Shown one piece after another: positions 1 to 13,140 of a stretch of 64,000 bases of DNA. A program made the translations under genes and the position numbers. This DNA comes from Melanocharis versteri. Lineage: Eukaryota > Chordata > Aves > Passeriformes > Melanocharitidae. Position 1 is the first letter of the stretch, and each line of letters opens with the position of its first letter. The notes under the pieces were generated by a model, which saw only the letters and a program-made list of their open reading frames with translations, was not told the origin of the DNA and ran no database searches. The stretch lies in the NCBI GenBank assembly GCA_013397845.1, contig VZTG01001713.1:64778-128777 (forward strand), read 5' to 3'.

Positions 1-3000
1 TCAGCTTGCTGCAAAAAAGTAAATGTAATGGGCTTCTCTAGTATTAATTTAAGTTGTCCAGAAATACATCCCATAGTATTTGGCAAATAAATACCTTTTG
101 CAGTCACACAAACACAACATCACGTCTCCCAATATATTTCAGCTTTTTTAAGTTATGAAAGTTCAATCATTATGTCCTATAAGCAGCAAGTCTAATGCAT
201 TTGACAATAAAATCACTTTTATACACAAGCATTATATACAGGCATGTTGTAGCTTATCTCATGCATTTAAGACTCATGAATTGTGATTCAGCCATTCATG
301 TCACTACGTGTGCCCAACAATTTGGGGATTTAGGGATTTCAGTTTATCTTTCTGTGAATGCTGTGTGGCCTTTTGACCTTTTTTTGCAATTACGTTGTTT
401 CTGTGACATAAAGTGGTTTTTTATCGGGGACACCCCATCATCTTGTGGCAAAACCTGCTGGGGAATGTGGTGTGCAGGAGTCATGGACGTGGTTTTGTTC
501 ACCCTGAGGGAAGGATGGGCTTGCTGTGGGCACGGCCCATGGCTTTAAACCCCTCTCCTTAGGACTGGGAGGGCTGGCTGTGGTAGGGAGAGCTTGTAGC
601 AGTGTGACGTTCCCTGCTGGAAATTTAAGGGCAAGGTCCCTTAAGGTGGTGATAAAGGGAAAAGCTGTCCTGAATGCAGGAAGCTCTTCCATCACCAGGA
701 ATGAGTGAGAGCTGGGCCAGAAACTTTGGCAGGACGTTGCCTGGCTGGGGACTATGTCAGCCAAAGCTGCAGTGAGATTCAAGGTGCACTTTTGCTGTAA
801 GCACACAGAGCTTCTACTGTGTGAAGCACCACAGGCACTTCTGCTAACTCCATCCCTCCATGGGCAGAAAGATCCGAAGTGCCTGGGATTCATCCTGTGC
901 TGCAGTCACAGCTGAGCAGTGTCCCTTCAAGGAATGGACTCAAATGAAGGGGAAGTTTCAGGGAGGTGTTTTCTGCCTGGTCTTTGGTTTGGTTTGTTTC
1001 AGGACTCTGCTGAGTGAGGTGTTCATTGCCATTCCTGTTAGTTGTGGTTTCCCTGTAGGTGGTTTCATACCTGAGTTTCCAAGACTGTGAAATCTGTTTT
1101 CAGCAGACATGCCCTGAGAGTGATGCACCTTCTGAGTAAACTGGATTAGGCCAGCAAAAGATGAATGGTCTTACTGAGACCAAAATGCATCTTCAGCCTC
1201 AGGCCTTTGCTTTAAGGCCCACGAGGGTCAGCCCGTGAAGTTACCTTTCAGCCCATTAAAGGGGAGGGCTCAGGGAGTCAAAAGCAAGCCTGTTAAAAGA
1301 AGCCAGGTGAAAGTGAAAATGGAGATGTAGTTAGTTTTGACACAACATATAAAGATGTTCTAGATGAGGCTGTGTTAACTTGCAAGCAAAATTGAGTCTT
1401 TTGGTTCACTGCCTTAAATTACCCATGCCTCAAATCTAGGGAAAGGGGCCTGAGAATTCCTTGTGATACAATATTTCTGAAAACGGGAAGAACCTTGGTT
1501 GAAATGCCACTTGTATTTTCAAGGGACTGAATGTCGCACTGCCTTTTAGAAAAAAAACCAGGGAATGTTGTGTTCTGTAAGAAATCGATACCTTAAATTT
1601 AGTCTTTGGCATCTTGGAAACTGATGGATGAGGACCGTGACAATCTATCCAGCTCTCTATTTCTCCTCTCATCAGTAGTGAAGTGTTGTTTATAAAGACT
1701 GGAATCTCAACAGGCACCATCATGCAGAAATAAATGCACAGGATTATTAAGCTGGAAACATGTTAAGCTTCATGTCCTTTAGTTGATCTTGCTCATTTTT
1801 CTCCAGTCTGATGTGCAAGTAGCTTGAATACCTAAGTGGTGGGGTGGTGTCTTAACCAGCCAGCACCAAAATGTGAAAATACTCTTGAAAAGGCTTCGCA
1901 ATTGTTACTTTAATATAGAGAATGAATGTCTTGCAGTGTATGCCTCAGGCAGATGGCCAGTGATCTGTTGTACGTGAACTTTATGAAGGCATCTAGCAGT
2001 TATGAAGGAAGGGGAAAGATTGTTTACACTGGTGACAGTCTGAAATCTGTTTTGCTGACATGCGCTGCTTTGTCTGGTGTCATAAAAAGGACCAGTCCCT
2101 TGCTCCTAGGATATATATGTGTAATCAGTTCCAGCATGTTCCCTTCTCTTGTGCTTTGGTTTCTCTTGTGCTTTATGGCCTTTTGAGGAAAGATCTAAAC
2201 TGGAATCCCTTCCCCAACTGAATTAAGAAAATTAAGCTTAAACAAGCATCTAGCAGTCAGAAAGGTTTGTATTATTATAGAACTTAGGTGCTTAAGAAAC
2301 TGTCACTGAAGATCCCAAGTCTAGTATGCAAAGCCTTTTAGTAACACTTTCATCGGGATTAGTGCATGGAGCTTATGATTGTCAGGTACCAGAAGGAATA
2401 TAATTCAGTTCCTTCTCAGCTTGCTTAAACTAGGAAACTGGATTTCTTATTCTGGCCTTTTTTTCCCAGGTGGAAAAAGCCTCCAACAATCCCCTGCCCC
2501 AACACTGTGGAACTTCAAATAGGAATAAGAAGTGCTAGATCTCATTACAGAGTTAGCAGACTTGATGTTGGATTTGGGCATGGAATGGATTTGAGATGGG
2601 AAGAAAGCAAGTATCAGCCTGGGGTGTATCACAGCTTGTACTTCCAGAAGAAATGAGAGTATGCTGATTGTCTTGCACAAAGCTGAGAGATCTTGTCTGA
2701 CACACTGTGCAGCTCTCACAATGCTCAAGGAAGGAGAGTTCATAACACAAGAAAAGGGCTGTAAGGATGTGTGCGGAGTGGAGAACCTTGAGGAGGAAAC
2801 TGGAAAAGCTTTACTTGTTTGGCTCAGTCAAATGAAGGTAGAAAATGATATGATTTCTCTTTCTAAATCAGTTTGGCATTAATGTAGATTAAAAATGGCC
2901 TTCTCTCTCCCTGAAGGATTGTGTTGATATAGGAAAAGTCAATTTACAAGCTTTCATTCTTAACTATTACCTCATTTTTCAGTGTTGAATTGAAATTTTC

Positions 3001-5499
3001 AAGGTGTCAACTCTGCCCTTAAGTGAGAATTGGGGTGGGGTGTGGAGGTGCCAGGAATATTGGCTAGAAGCTCTTCAGCAGTTTAATGTTTGTTTTAGAC
3101 AGGTTAGCCAGCCTTATTTGCAGATATTTGGAGTTGCACTGATGACTTAGAGATGGTGGTTGGTAGACTTGAGGGAGCAGGGTGGACCTTGTGTTAGCAG
3201 CCCCATAATTAGCATTCTGATAATAATCAGATGTGATCTGCAGAGATGACTTCATGTTGAAAGCATTACAAAGCCTTAGTGCAAGTAATCTGCCCATCTC
3301 GCTTTTTATGAAGGGTAGGGTTTCCTAAATGTTTCTGTGCCATTGGGGCATGAATGCTTCTACATGAGAACATTTATTAACCATTATTGCAAAACTGCTC
3401 TGGAGGTATGAAACGTATGATTTACTATTAATTAATTTATGTGGGCATTGCTCCTGACTGGATGCGTCTTCTACCTCTCGAAGCCTGGATAAAATGCTAG
3501 TTATTGTATAGTAGAATTCCCTGTAATCACGTGTATGAACTGTGCCAAAACTGTGGTGAACTGGACAAAAAATAAGACTTTTTTAACTTATTTTTTTAAC
3601 TGGAACAACAAGTGATGCATTTGAAGAGTGGCTGCTGGGACTTGCTGCAAATTGTCTAAAAGACAAAATCCCAAATCAGATGAGTTCCAGCTGAAAAAGA
3701 GGCTCGGGTAGCAGTTGTAAAAGAAATCAACGTAATAGCAGTATATGGTAAAGATTTTATACGAGTTCTTAAGGTCAGAAAGGATTCTTGGGCATTAGCT
3801 TTTCCTTTTGCTTAATCCAGTCCATAGAATTTAATTCTTCCTTATGCCTGACCTAAGACTACACAGAAACTGAAGATGAACTACTTACTTTTCAATTATA
3901 AGTTCTCCTGCCAGATTGTAGTACCAATTTTCAAATGCCTTCTTGCATTTGATCAATTTATTCTAGAGATCCATTAGTAGACATAAAAAAGAAGAAATAC
4001 TCAGCTCTCTGTGAATCTTGAGGCCACTGCAGCTGAATACAAGAAAAACGAATGCTCAGAGTGGATCAGAGCTGGCACTACTGACCCACTGAACTTCTGT
4101 GTGAATCACTGATCTCTGATGGTTTGTGCTCTTGTTATTGTATTTTGAACAATAGTCTATAGCCTCAGAAGAGCTTGGTCTGTAAACAATCTACAGTGCT
4201 CAAGATTTCCTTGAGGCTTTCCTGAAGCCAAAGATTTACTACCCAGATGTTGTGACCTCCAGAAAATGGCTGAGACATCTGAGCTTCAGCACTGTGGAAG
4301 TGTGGTGGAGTCAGCCTTGAAAGTCTCTCTTCTGGGGATGAAGGAGTAGATCCACCCCTTAACACCACTGGGGTGTACTTGGCTCATTTCATGTGCTTTT
4401 CAAACGTGGAAGTGCTGATGTAAAGCTACAAATGGATATTTTAGGAGTTTCTCAGGTTATCGGTGACTGCCTTTGTTAGAACTGACATGCCTTTGAGTTT
4501 TCCCTGGTGAAGGGAAGTTGATTTGGACTTTCATATGAGAAATGTGGCTGGCAGGAAAAGAGCAAAAGCTTCATCAGGGCTCTCAGGTGTGCAGAAATCC
4601 CCAGTTCCTGGCTGCTGGGCTCATGTCCATGCACATCTAACACTTCAGCCTTCTTGCATGTATCCAAGGCGTGTGCAGAGCACATGGAGGGAGGTCTGAT
4701 GCACCCGTATGTGTTTGACTGGCACTGGGAGTGTGTCAGGGTGCGTGAACCCAGCTTTGTCTGCAGTTCCCCACGGAAAAGAGGGAGTCTTAGATAATCC
4801 TTTTAGCACTTCACACGCAGTAGGAAATAGTTAAAACTCAGCTCCTTCGCATTCAGTGAGAACAGATTTGAGGGCATTTTCTACTTAAATACGATCTTCT
4901 TCTAGTGTGTCTAACCCTGACTAAACACAGCGATATCATTCCCTTTTGAAAGACTTCTGTCTTTCAATGGAAGAAACGTGGAAAAGAAGATCTACAGCTC
5001 TCAGGTCCCATCTGTGAAGCTGAGAATAAATAGCAGATGGCTTGCAAATGTAATGATGCTGACTATTTTCACTCTGAAATGAGAATGGTGGTGTTCTCTG
5101 AGAAGCATCTCACTAATGATAGTGGTCATTTCTTTTCAAATGAAAGCTTATTTGTGATGGGAAAACCAACTTGCTTAAAGCTAGTCATTCTGACATGTTG
5201 AAACTACGAAGCTGAAATTTATTATAAAATAACCCCCTAAGGGCAAATAACATTTGTAGGTGCTGTTGTCCTGTAACATTCAAGCTCTGGCTGGGTATAG
5301 GAGAGTTGTGGGCAAGTAATGTGTCAGCAGTGTAAAATCAGGAAACAAGGAAATTGAAGGTTGTGTTTTCTACCAGAATTATTAGGTAGCCTGAAATAAG
5401 AGTTGTGCAAATTATCATTTAGGCAATAGGTCTGTAACAGATATATATTTTTTCTTTTCCAGGAACAGCTAATTGAAGGCAGATCAGGAATGTGTTATT

Positions 5500-5522
5500 A
5501 ATTCCTGTGGAATTGTATTCCA
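5500..5522. repeat. nested inverted repeats
   Basis: Two overlapping perfect inverted repeats share one arm: AATTCC-TGT-GGAATT (5500-5514) and TGGAAT-TGT-ATTCCA (5508-5522). A further GGAATG lies just upstream at 5488-5493. This is seen directly; a regulatory role (for example TEAD-like GGAATG sites) is only a guess. Confidence 0.4.
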
Positions 5523-8056
5523 CAAACGAGAGCTTTTGTGAGAACATTGCACACACAGGTGCAATAATCTTGTTTGGGTGGGGTATTTGTGTTTATTTTT
5601 CTTAAACTTGGTTATTTAGAATAGGTATGGAAGCATTTCTAGTGCTCAGGATGTAACTTAACATTTTTAGCCATGGTAAATTTTAGAGGTGACTTCTTAG
5701 ATGGATGTAGATTGTTCTACAAAAGCAGCAAATGAAAGCTCTGAAAAGGTGTTCTTATTAATCAAAGACAATGAGCTAGAAATTACTATGACCTTTTCTT
5801 GGTGACAGTTTAGAGAGCTTACTGGTAAAATTGGATCTTTTTGCGTTTTTTTTCTTTCTGCTTTTTCAAGAATCTTGTGCATTTAAGTCTGATACAGCCA
5901 CAGCAAACACTGGGTTAGAACCCAGGATCATGTGCCGGGGGTGAGATGGTGCTTTTCATCGTGTGATCCTGCTGATTTGTGACTGTCAGGCTGGTAGCCA
6001 GGCCAGCTCATGGGCCAGAAGACCAAACCACTGAAGAAGAGAGGGGCTGGGAAGACTCACTTTGTTTTGAGGACTTAGGTGCAGAACTGATCTTGTGATT
6101 ATTCAGCTCATTTGAAGGAGGAGGGTGTGACTGCTGCTTTGCAGTGCCCTGAGTGTCACTTGCTTTTGTGAAAATAGTTTAGCTGTTTTGAAAGACAGAG
6201 ATGATGGGTATCTGTGGTGTTGAGGGAAATGTGAATAAAGACAGACCAGTAGAAAGGGACTGTGAGAGGAGATGTGTCCAAACTGGAGAGCTGGCTGAAG
6301 CATCTGCAGCACCAGATATTCCCCTGGCTGTCGGGTTTTGCTGCCCATCTTCTCCCACCTCTGCGAAGTGGGGCCCTGCCTTTTTCAAATGCTTGGAAGT
6401 CTGTGGGTTCATTAGGTCTGGGCAAGGGGTAGGTGTTGTTTCAGTCGTAGCTTTGGGACTCTTTTTTTGGCACCAGTCAGTGACAGCAGCCATAACTTAA
6501 TCTTGGGGGCCTGCCAGTTGGCAGAGGGATGCTGGTGGCTCTCCGCCACGGAGGGCTCCAGTTGGAGCTGGGAGGGAGGTGTGCTCTGAGGAGGCCACAC
6601 CGTGTGGGAGTGACAAACACATCCTGTCCAATAACACAACAGGCAGGGAAAGACTGACATAAAGGTGGAAAAGCTTATTTCAGGAATAAAACTTCTTATT
6701 CTTCAGAATTCTGAATGCTTTTGTGTGTCCCAAGGCCTCTCAAAATAATTAAATCTTGATCCTACAGGTGCAGCAGCTTATCTTACATTGATACATGTTA
6801 TCATGTATCTACTATAGTACTAAGAGACTAAGTATGGGTTTAATTTATATCTTTAGGAGTAAGGGCCTTGATGTACCTGTTAGTATTGCTGTAACTCAGT
6901 TCCAGAGCCAATGAAAATGGTTACTCTGTTCTCTAACTTGACTGTGATCTGTGCAATGCTTAGACAGGATAACCCTTAGCAATTGTTTACAGCAACAACA
7001 GATCACAGAGGGAGCAAAAGGAATATTTTGGCCTGGGATTTGATCTTAGACGTACTTAGGAAAACCTAAACACCAAGCGTAGTTGTTTACCTGGCAGTGG
7101 GGCAGAGGAGGGGTACAGCTCCATGGGAGCTGCACTCATGGCTGAAGCTGAAGAGAAGGGTGTGGGATCCTCGGGCATCTCTGCTCTGTACCCTGGCACA
7201 GAAGCTGCCCAGTCAGTTTATCACTTACCAGTGTGTGCTGAGTGGGAGAAACAGAGGATGTTCCCGTCATCAGGAAGTCATCACGATCTATTGTGCTGAC
7301 TTTGCGTGACATTATCAAAGACAGAGGGGAAGAGGAAAAAAAGCCATTCATTGAGCACATTTGTTTTCAGGCAGTACAGAAAGAGGAGCTGTCTTCAGCT
7401 TGAAGTGTGTTGATTGAAAAGTATTTTCACACCAGCACATCGTGACTAATATTCCGTGCAGTCATGTTCCCGCCTGCCACTTTCTGATGGGGTTTGTGTG
7501 CAGCTGCAGAAAGATGTTCATTTAACCCCAGTCAAGCACCTGACAATGTGAAGGAAAGGCTGCTTGTGCTCCAAGTGCTGTTCTAGCAAAAGAACTTTCT
7601 GGAATAAGAATCGCACCTTAATAGCTGTGTATTTTGGAGGGGCAGCCATAGGGGATGGGAGCTGAGAGGAAATTGTTGGGACAGAAGGACACAGGACAAA
7701 TGCATGTCTGGCTGAGCTCCTGAAGGCTGTTACTAAATGTCGGGTGAAACAAAAACATCTTCTTGCCTTATTGGCATTTTAGGAAGGATTCAGAAGCTGG
7801 GAATGTCCGAACATCCTCTTATGAGATGTATTTGTTTTGTTATGAATGTCAGCAGTGCCTCTCTAGAAATTTGATTCCAAGTTTAATGAACTTCTGATTG
7901 CATTTGCATGTTCTACAACCAGGGAAAATGGGTCTAGCTGCAGTTTTCAGTCTCTCAGTCATTGAACTAACAAGCTGTGACCTCTGTTTCTGAGAGCTCA
8001 GGACACTCACATACCCATGACAGGGGTACTATAAAACCATGCCAGGTGAGAAGTGT

Positions 8057-8088
8057 ATACATATATATATATATATATGTATATATAT
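8057..8088. repeat. (TA)n microsatellite
   Basis: Alternating TA dinucleotides, about 32 bp, interrupted once by a GT step near 8079. It lies in the BORCS5 intron. It has no coding meaning and is a possible polymorphic marker. Confidence 0.9.
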
Positions 8089-11000
8089 GGGCACTGGTTT
8101 GTTTTCAGTGTGGTTTCTTGAAAAGAATTGGGCAGTGGCCAGTGCTGACCTCAGTCTTTTTGTGGGCTAAATTAATGTCTTTATTCTGCTTGGCAGTGTG
8201 GGCCAAGAAGAATTTTTAAATGAATGCAAGAATTTATGGTGTGCAAGATGTCTGACAGTATCCTCAGTTGTTTTTGTGCTTCATCAGTGTGGTGTTACAA
8301 ATGGGCCTGTGTAATGCAGAGGAGACTCAGGGCTGACAATGTGAATGGTGTAGTAGGAGGGGCTGTGCTGGGGCCCTTTTAAGTGAGGAAATATTCATCT
8401 TTCAGTGTTGTTGGAAGTAATTATTAATCTGTTTCCATTTGATGAAAGAAAAGCCCAGTAGATGTAATTTCATGTTTAAATGTGAAGCTGAGGCATAAAT
8501 TAGTGTCCTGCTGATGATAATCCACAGAGGAGGCATGAGCTTTGAAACAGAAACAGACACAAATTCTGAATGTCACTGGCTGTACAAAAAAAGTGTGTCA
8601 TGCTGGAGGGTGAGTTTTAGGCTTGTCCATTTTTATGATCCTATGCTTCTGAAAGAAAAACTGAAGAAACTCCTCCATCCTTTTTGATGTAGGAAGGGGA
8701 GAAAGATCCTGTCTTCTACTCTGGGCATGTCCAGCCTCAGGTTTGCTGCTTTGACAGGAGGAAGGATTTTCGGAAAGAAATAACATATGCATTAGGAGCT
8801 CTCACCCTGTGTTCTCATTGAGAACACATCTTTTTTTCTCAACTCCAGATGGGGCAGAACCTCTTGCTTTGATGAGAATTAGGACTCTGACTTCACATGC
8901 TGGGCTCTGCCCTCTGCTTTGTTCTGTTGCTTTTTAATGGGCTTCAAGTCCAGTCTTTTAACTCTCCAGACACTCTTCTGTACCACTAAGCTGGGGATGG
9001 TGATGTCTGAAGGACAGATTGGTGATGGTGAGGTTGTTGGGGGCTGGTGACAATGCTGCTTCACAGCTGTCATATCTTACGGCTTCAGGGTGATGGGGAG
9101 CTGTCTGCAGCTCTGGTGGCCTGGCATCGTAGGGAGCTTGAAGCAACCAGAGCAGAAACAATGGCTCAAATAAACACTCTCCGATGGTCGGGGGACAGTG
9201 GAGAACTACTGGCTCTGGGGTGTCTTGCTGCGCTTCCCAGAGAGCTTCACAGACTGGGATGGGCAAGGAGGCTGGGCCTTGAATGTTTTCCAGATGAGAA
9301 TGTGGCAGGGCTCTGTGTCAGGGATGCGGGAGTCGATGGAAGCTGTTCAGAGAAGGCAGATTCACTCACTGACCCTTGAGGGTGTCTTGGCCTGCCTTGG
9401 CTGTAGGCAAGGGAGCAGACTCTACCTCAGCTCCCCTTCTCCAGATGCTTTTTATTGCTACTGTATGAAATTAAATAGACAGGAATGAGGTGGATTCTTA
9501 CACGTGTGGATTCCTGCAGGCCAGTGTTAGTCTCTGTGGTGGGTAAATGGGGCTGACCCTTGGAGTCCGAAGGCCCTGTCTGAGTGCCAGAGGAACGGGA
9601 CTGCATGCCAGCAGAGGTAAAAGCACAAGGTCTGGCACTGGAGGAGCTCGCTTGGAGGGGGAGGAGGCAGGAAGGATGTAAGTGTGTACTTAGGCCTGCT
9701 TCAAGGAAAGCTGAGAGAGACATTGACATTCATCTACAGGAATTAACACGTAGTTGCCTTTTTTTCAATAGTTAAAAAGACCAGGTTCAGACTGAGTAAA
9801 AACTGACCTTTCCTCACAACTGCTCCACTTCAGTTCTCCCTGTCGTGTCTCTGGCTGTGCAGCTGCTGTGGCCTCCCTCAGCAGGCAAACTTGGATGGTA
9901 GGTGTAAGGAAACCATAGGAAACACTCACTTCCACCCTTTCTCTTTCTTGTGAGGCAGCTTTTTTATGGCTGTTGTGAATGTGTCCAAAGGTAGCAAAGA
10001 GCTTGGAGGCCACTCTGCATTTCTTCTTCCTATTGCAGGTGAGCATCAGCTTCTCCCCTCGTTCCCCACCAGCAAATGGATGTTACTCATACTTACACAA
10101 GGAGCCTAAAAGTCAGCAGATGGAAATTATTGGAATAGAGAGAAAGGGGGGCCTTGGATGTTTGTTGCTTGAAAGCTTGGAAGGTGCAAGCTTTGCTTCC
10201 TGCACAGTGCTATGAGGCCATGTGGAGAACCTGCCAGTGGAGGAGAGCTTCAAAACCAGAGGAGGTTTCTGCCTGGGTCCCCACGCTGCTCCGTTTAATG
10301 AGGCGTGCTGGCTTTTGGCAGGTTTCCCACCGGCTGCCCCTCCGGGCCACTGTCTCTCATTAGGTAGGATGTTTGTAGGCACTGGATTGAACTTGCTGGT
10401 TGGTGGTGGTCTGCTTTTTACACACTCCTCTTTACAGAGCCAGCGCTGAGCTACTAAATTGTTAAGCTGGGGTTTTAATAGAAACCCCTGTGTAGGCTTA
10501 AATTGTTTCCACTCTATTTGGAGTTTCCTGCTCTGCTGGTTTTTATTTTGTCCCGTGCATGAAGGCATGGAGGAGGGAATTCACAGGAAAGCACAGAGGC
10601 AAAGAGGAAGAATTCAGCCTGAGAGCTATAGAAAGTACAGGCAAAATAAAAGGTCAATTGGTACTGTATCCAGCTCTGATGGAGGTGATGGGGGGAAAAA
10701 TGCCCCCTAATCCCCGTGACAGTTCAGCAGAAACTTGTGTGTTTGTTTTCAATGCTGTTTGTAACTTAGGTTTCTCAGTAAAGTATTTTCTTGCCTGACT
10801 ATTTTTGACTTGACCTCTTCCACAGGGCTTGAAAGGGACGTTTGTCAGCACATACAGCTACAGCAGTTTATCCCCAGTGTCAAACCCCGCTGCCACCAGT
10901 GGGCTGGCAGAGTTCTCTCTGCTGGGACCTCCCTCCTCAGCAGGGCCTTCCAGTGTTGCACCATTCCCATCCAGTCCTCCCTTGCTCTGGCTCTCCCCTA

Positions 11001-12401
11001 GCGACCCACAGCACTGGACACGGGGTCAGGATTGCTCCTGCCTGTTCAGGGCTGTGTAAGTCAGGTCAGGTCAGCACCACGTGTTTCCTTAGCACTGCCC
11101 TGATAAATGTGTGCTGCTCCTGGTGACAGGTATGGTCACTGTCCTCCACCGGATGGGTTGACTCTGTCACACAGTTTGGGACAGGGATGTTGTTTGAACC
11201 TCTGCTTCTCCGTAGACCAGGAAGTCTCAGCATCGATTCCCTGAGGCTGCTTCATTGTGAGCAGTGACCTCCTTCCTCTGGGAGCAATTAGATGGGAAGG
11301 GTTTGGGAAAACAGTGGTAAGAGGTGGCACTGGGCTAAAACTGCTCAGTGTGTGTCCTCTCCTGCCCTTCACTCAGAACACTGTGGCCTTGTGCTGAGTC
11401 CCAAGCCAGGAGACTGCTTTCCAGAAAGACATCCCAGCTGGAAGAGCCAGTGCACTGGAGTCACTGGGGTTGTTGAGTACAGCTACAGTGAGCCAAAGCA
11501 ACTGAGCTTCGAGTGTGCACTTGAGGGCTTGGAGCAGCCCTGGTACCGAACATGTGGTACCTATCTTAGGATATGTAAAACAGCTTAAACCATCTGACTG
11601 GGCTTGTGCGTAAGGTACTGGCAGCTACTGGCTGAATCCTGCCTGCAGATTGCAGGTCTGGCTGAACAGAAAAATGGGCTGTGAATTATGAAGGCTGCCT
11701 TCATCACTCAATGGCAGGAACAGCACTGCAGTTCCTGTCATTGTCATCATGCTCGAGCCATGTTTGGGTACTGACTGTGTTTAATTGCATGGCTGATTTT
11801 CTTAATGTCTCTCTTGGGGTCACTTATAACACTCTTATTTTTGGGTTTCAGGGAAATTAGGGACACTAGCAATCCATTGTGGTTCTCTCAAGGTGGGAGT
11901 TTTCCAGATGACAATGGTAATAACAGCTGTGGCTAAGTTGCAGAGTAACCTGGCTAAACCGAGAAAAATTAGCACTGGCAGCTGTGGTAGAGCTTAACGT
12001 TTGCAAATGAATGATCTCCAGTGAAAATATAGTTCAGGTGTAGGTAGAGGCCATGGGTTCCCTGGGTTTGGATAACTTGGAGGATGTGTGTGTTGGTTTA
12101 TTGGGAAATCCTTGGCAGTGCTTGCTGGCTTTCAGTCCTGCAAATGAAGCATTTTCTGATCAGCTATTTGGGTATTTGCATGGAGAGCTGAGGTCATCAT
12201 GTGTCCTCCCTGGTATACAGCCGTGAATCCCATTCCATGACAAACTGGTTGTGTACCTTTCGAGGAGCTCCTCTGTACCTGTCTGTTACCTCCTGTTAGT
12301 GGAGCATCCGAGGTGGTTGCTTTTGGGAAGGACGGTGTGCCGAAAGGTCTGCGGCAACAGCTGGCCTAACGAGCCTTGCTCTGCTTGTTGTTTTCACACA
12401 G

Positions 12402-12632
12402 ATGGACCTCTCTGTAGAAACTCTTTACAGCCTCATGCAGGAGCGCCAGAAGAAGTACGCCAAGTATGCGGAGCAGATCCAGAAGGTCAACGAGATGTCT
12501 GCCATCCTGCGCCGGATCCAGATGGGCATCGACCAGACGGTGCCGCTGATGGAGCGGCTGAACAGCCTCCTGCCAGAGGGGGAGCGCCTGGAGCCCTTCT
12601 CCATGAAACCCGACCGGGAGCTGAGGTCGTAG
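12402..12632 (+). CDS. BORCS5: BORCS5 terminal coding exon (BORC complex subunit 5)
   Basis: This exon encodes the last 76 residues of BORCS5 (formerly LOH12CR1), ending in TAG at 12630-12632. BORCS5 is a subunit of BORC, the complex that recruits the small GTPase ARL8 to lysosomes and so couples them to kinesin for outward movement. In known orthologues the protein is about 196 residues, with an N-terminal myristoylation site that is not in this window. The peptide starts MDLSVETLYSL, continues as a charged helical, coiled-coil-like stretch (QERQKKYAKYAEQIQKVNEM), and ends GERLEPFSMKPDRELRS. I recognise it as near-identical to the mammalian C terminus. The ATG at 12402 is not the initiator: it follows a cacag acceptor directly, and the orthologue has Lys-Glu before this Met. 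The upstream exons are outside the window or unseen. The gene runs toward DUSP16, as it does in human. Confidence 0.95.
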   Translation: MDLSVETLYSLMQERQKKYAKYAEQIQKVNEMSAILRRIQMGIDQTVPLMERLNSLLPEGERLEPFSMKPDRELRS

Positions 12633-13134
12633 CGCTCCGGCGGCTCCCCTCCTCACCTTCCACGCTCCACGTTCGGCACGGACGCGCTCCCAGCAGGCCG
12701 CACTGGCAGGTGTTTGGAGCGGGCAGCGCTGCTGCCGGACTCTCTGCCAGGGCACCGGAGGGGGAGCGGCGTCAGCTGCCAGAGCCGCGCAGCCAGGAAT
12801 CCAGGAGCTCTCCGGAGGAGATGATTTACCGTTCTTTCATCTCCCCCCTCTTGCCCTCCTGTCTGCTTTGCCACTACACCGCCTGTGCAGACACATTTGT
12901 TTCATTGCTGTGACTAGCTGGGGTTTACAGAGGAGGAATTTCCTTTCATCTGATTTATTTTATTTTTTTTACTAAAAAAGTTCAAAGGGATATGGGATGT
13001 GACGAACCCTCTAATATGGTTTTTGTGCCACTGGGGTTTAGACAATTAGATGGCTGGAAGGTATTTCTGAGGTCCCCCGGCCTTGGAAATATGTGTGTTT
13101 TATAGGTGAAAGTGTGGGAGCCAGGAACTGGCTT

Positions 13135-13140
13135 ATTAAA
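13135..13140 (+). terminator. BORCS5: candidate proximal poly(A) signal of BORCS5
   Basis: ATTAAA lies about 500 bases after the BORCS5 stop codon, with a T/G-rich stretch (ggttttggcatgttcttg) some 40 bases downstream. The hexamer is the commonest variant form. There is no transcript evidence. Confidence 0.3.

Larger units (their letters stand above)
1..12401 (+). other. BORCS5: BORCS5 last intron (3' part)
   Basis: This stretch lies upstream of the terminal BORCS5 exon and ends in a good splice acceptor: a pyrimidine-rich tract, then cacag at 12397-12401. I looked by eye for the preceding BORCS5 exon (the part encoding the Leu/Gln/His-rich helix before Lys-Glu-Met-Asp) and did not find it, so I treat the whole stretch as intron. 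It holds many short open frames on both strands. None looks like a known protein and they overlap each other freely. A TA microsatellite lies near 8057 and a small nested inverted repeat near 5500. I see no other gene. Confidence 0.75.

Noticed and set aside
9047..9379. 110-codon open frame in the BORCS5 intron
   Set aside because: Overlapping frames of similar length on both strands, no known motif, and no match to the missing BORCS5 exon.
12251..12913. 220-codon open frame overlapping the BORCS5 exon in another frame
   Set aside because: It crosses the splice acceptor from intron into exon and 3' UTR, and the peptide is a frame-shifted image of BORCS5. GC-rich sequence keeps it open by chance.
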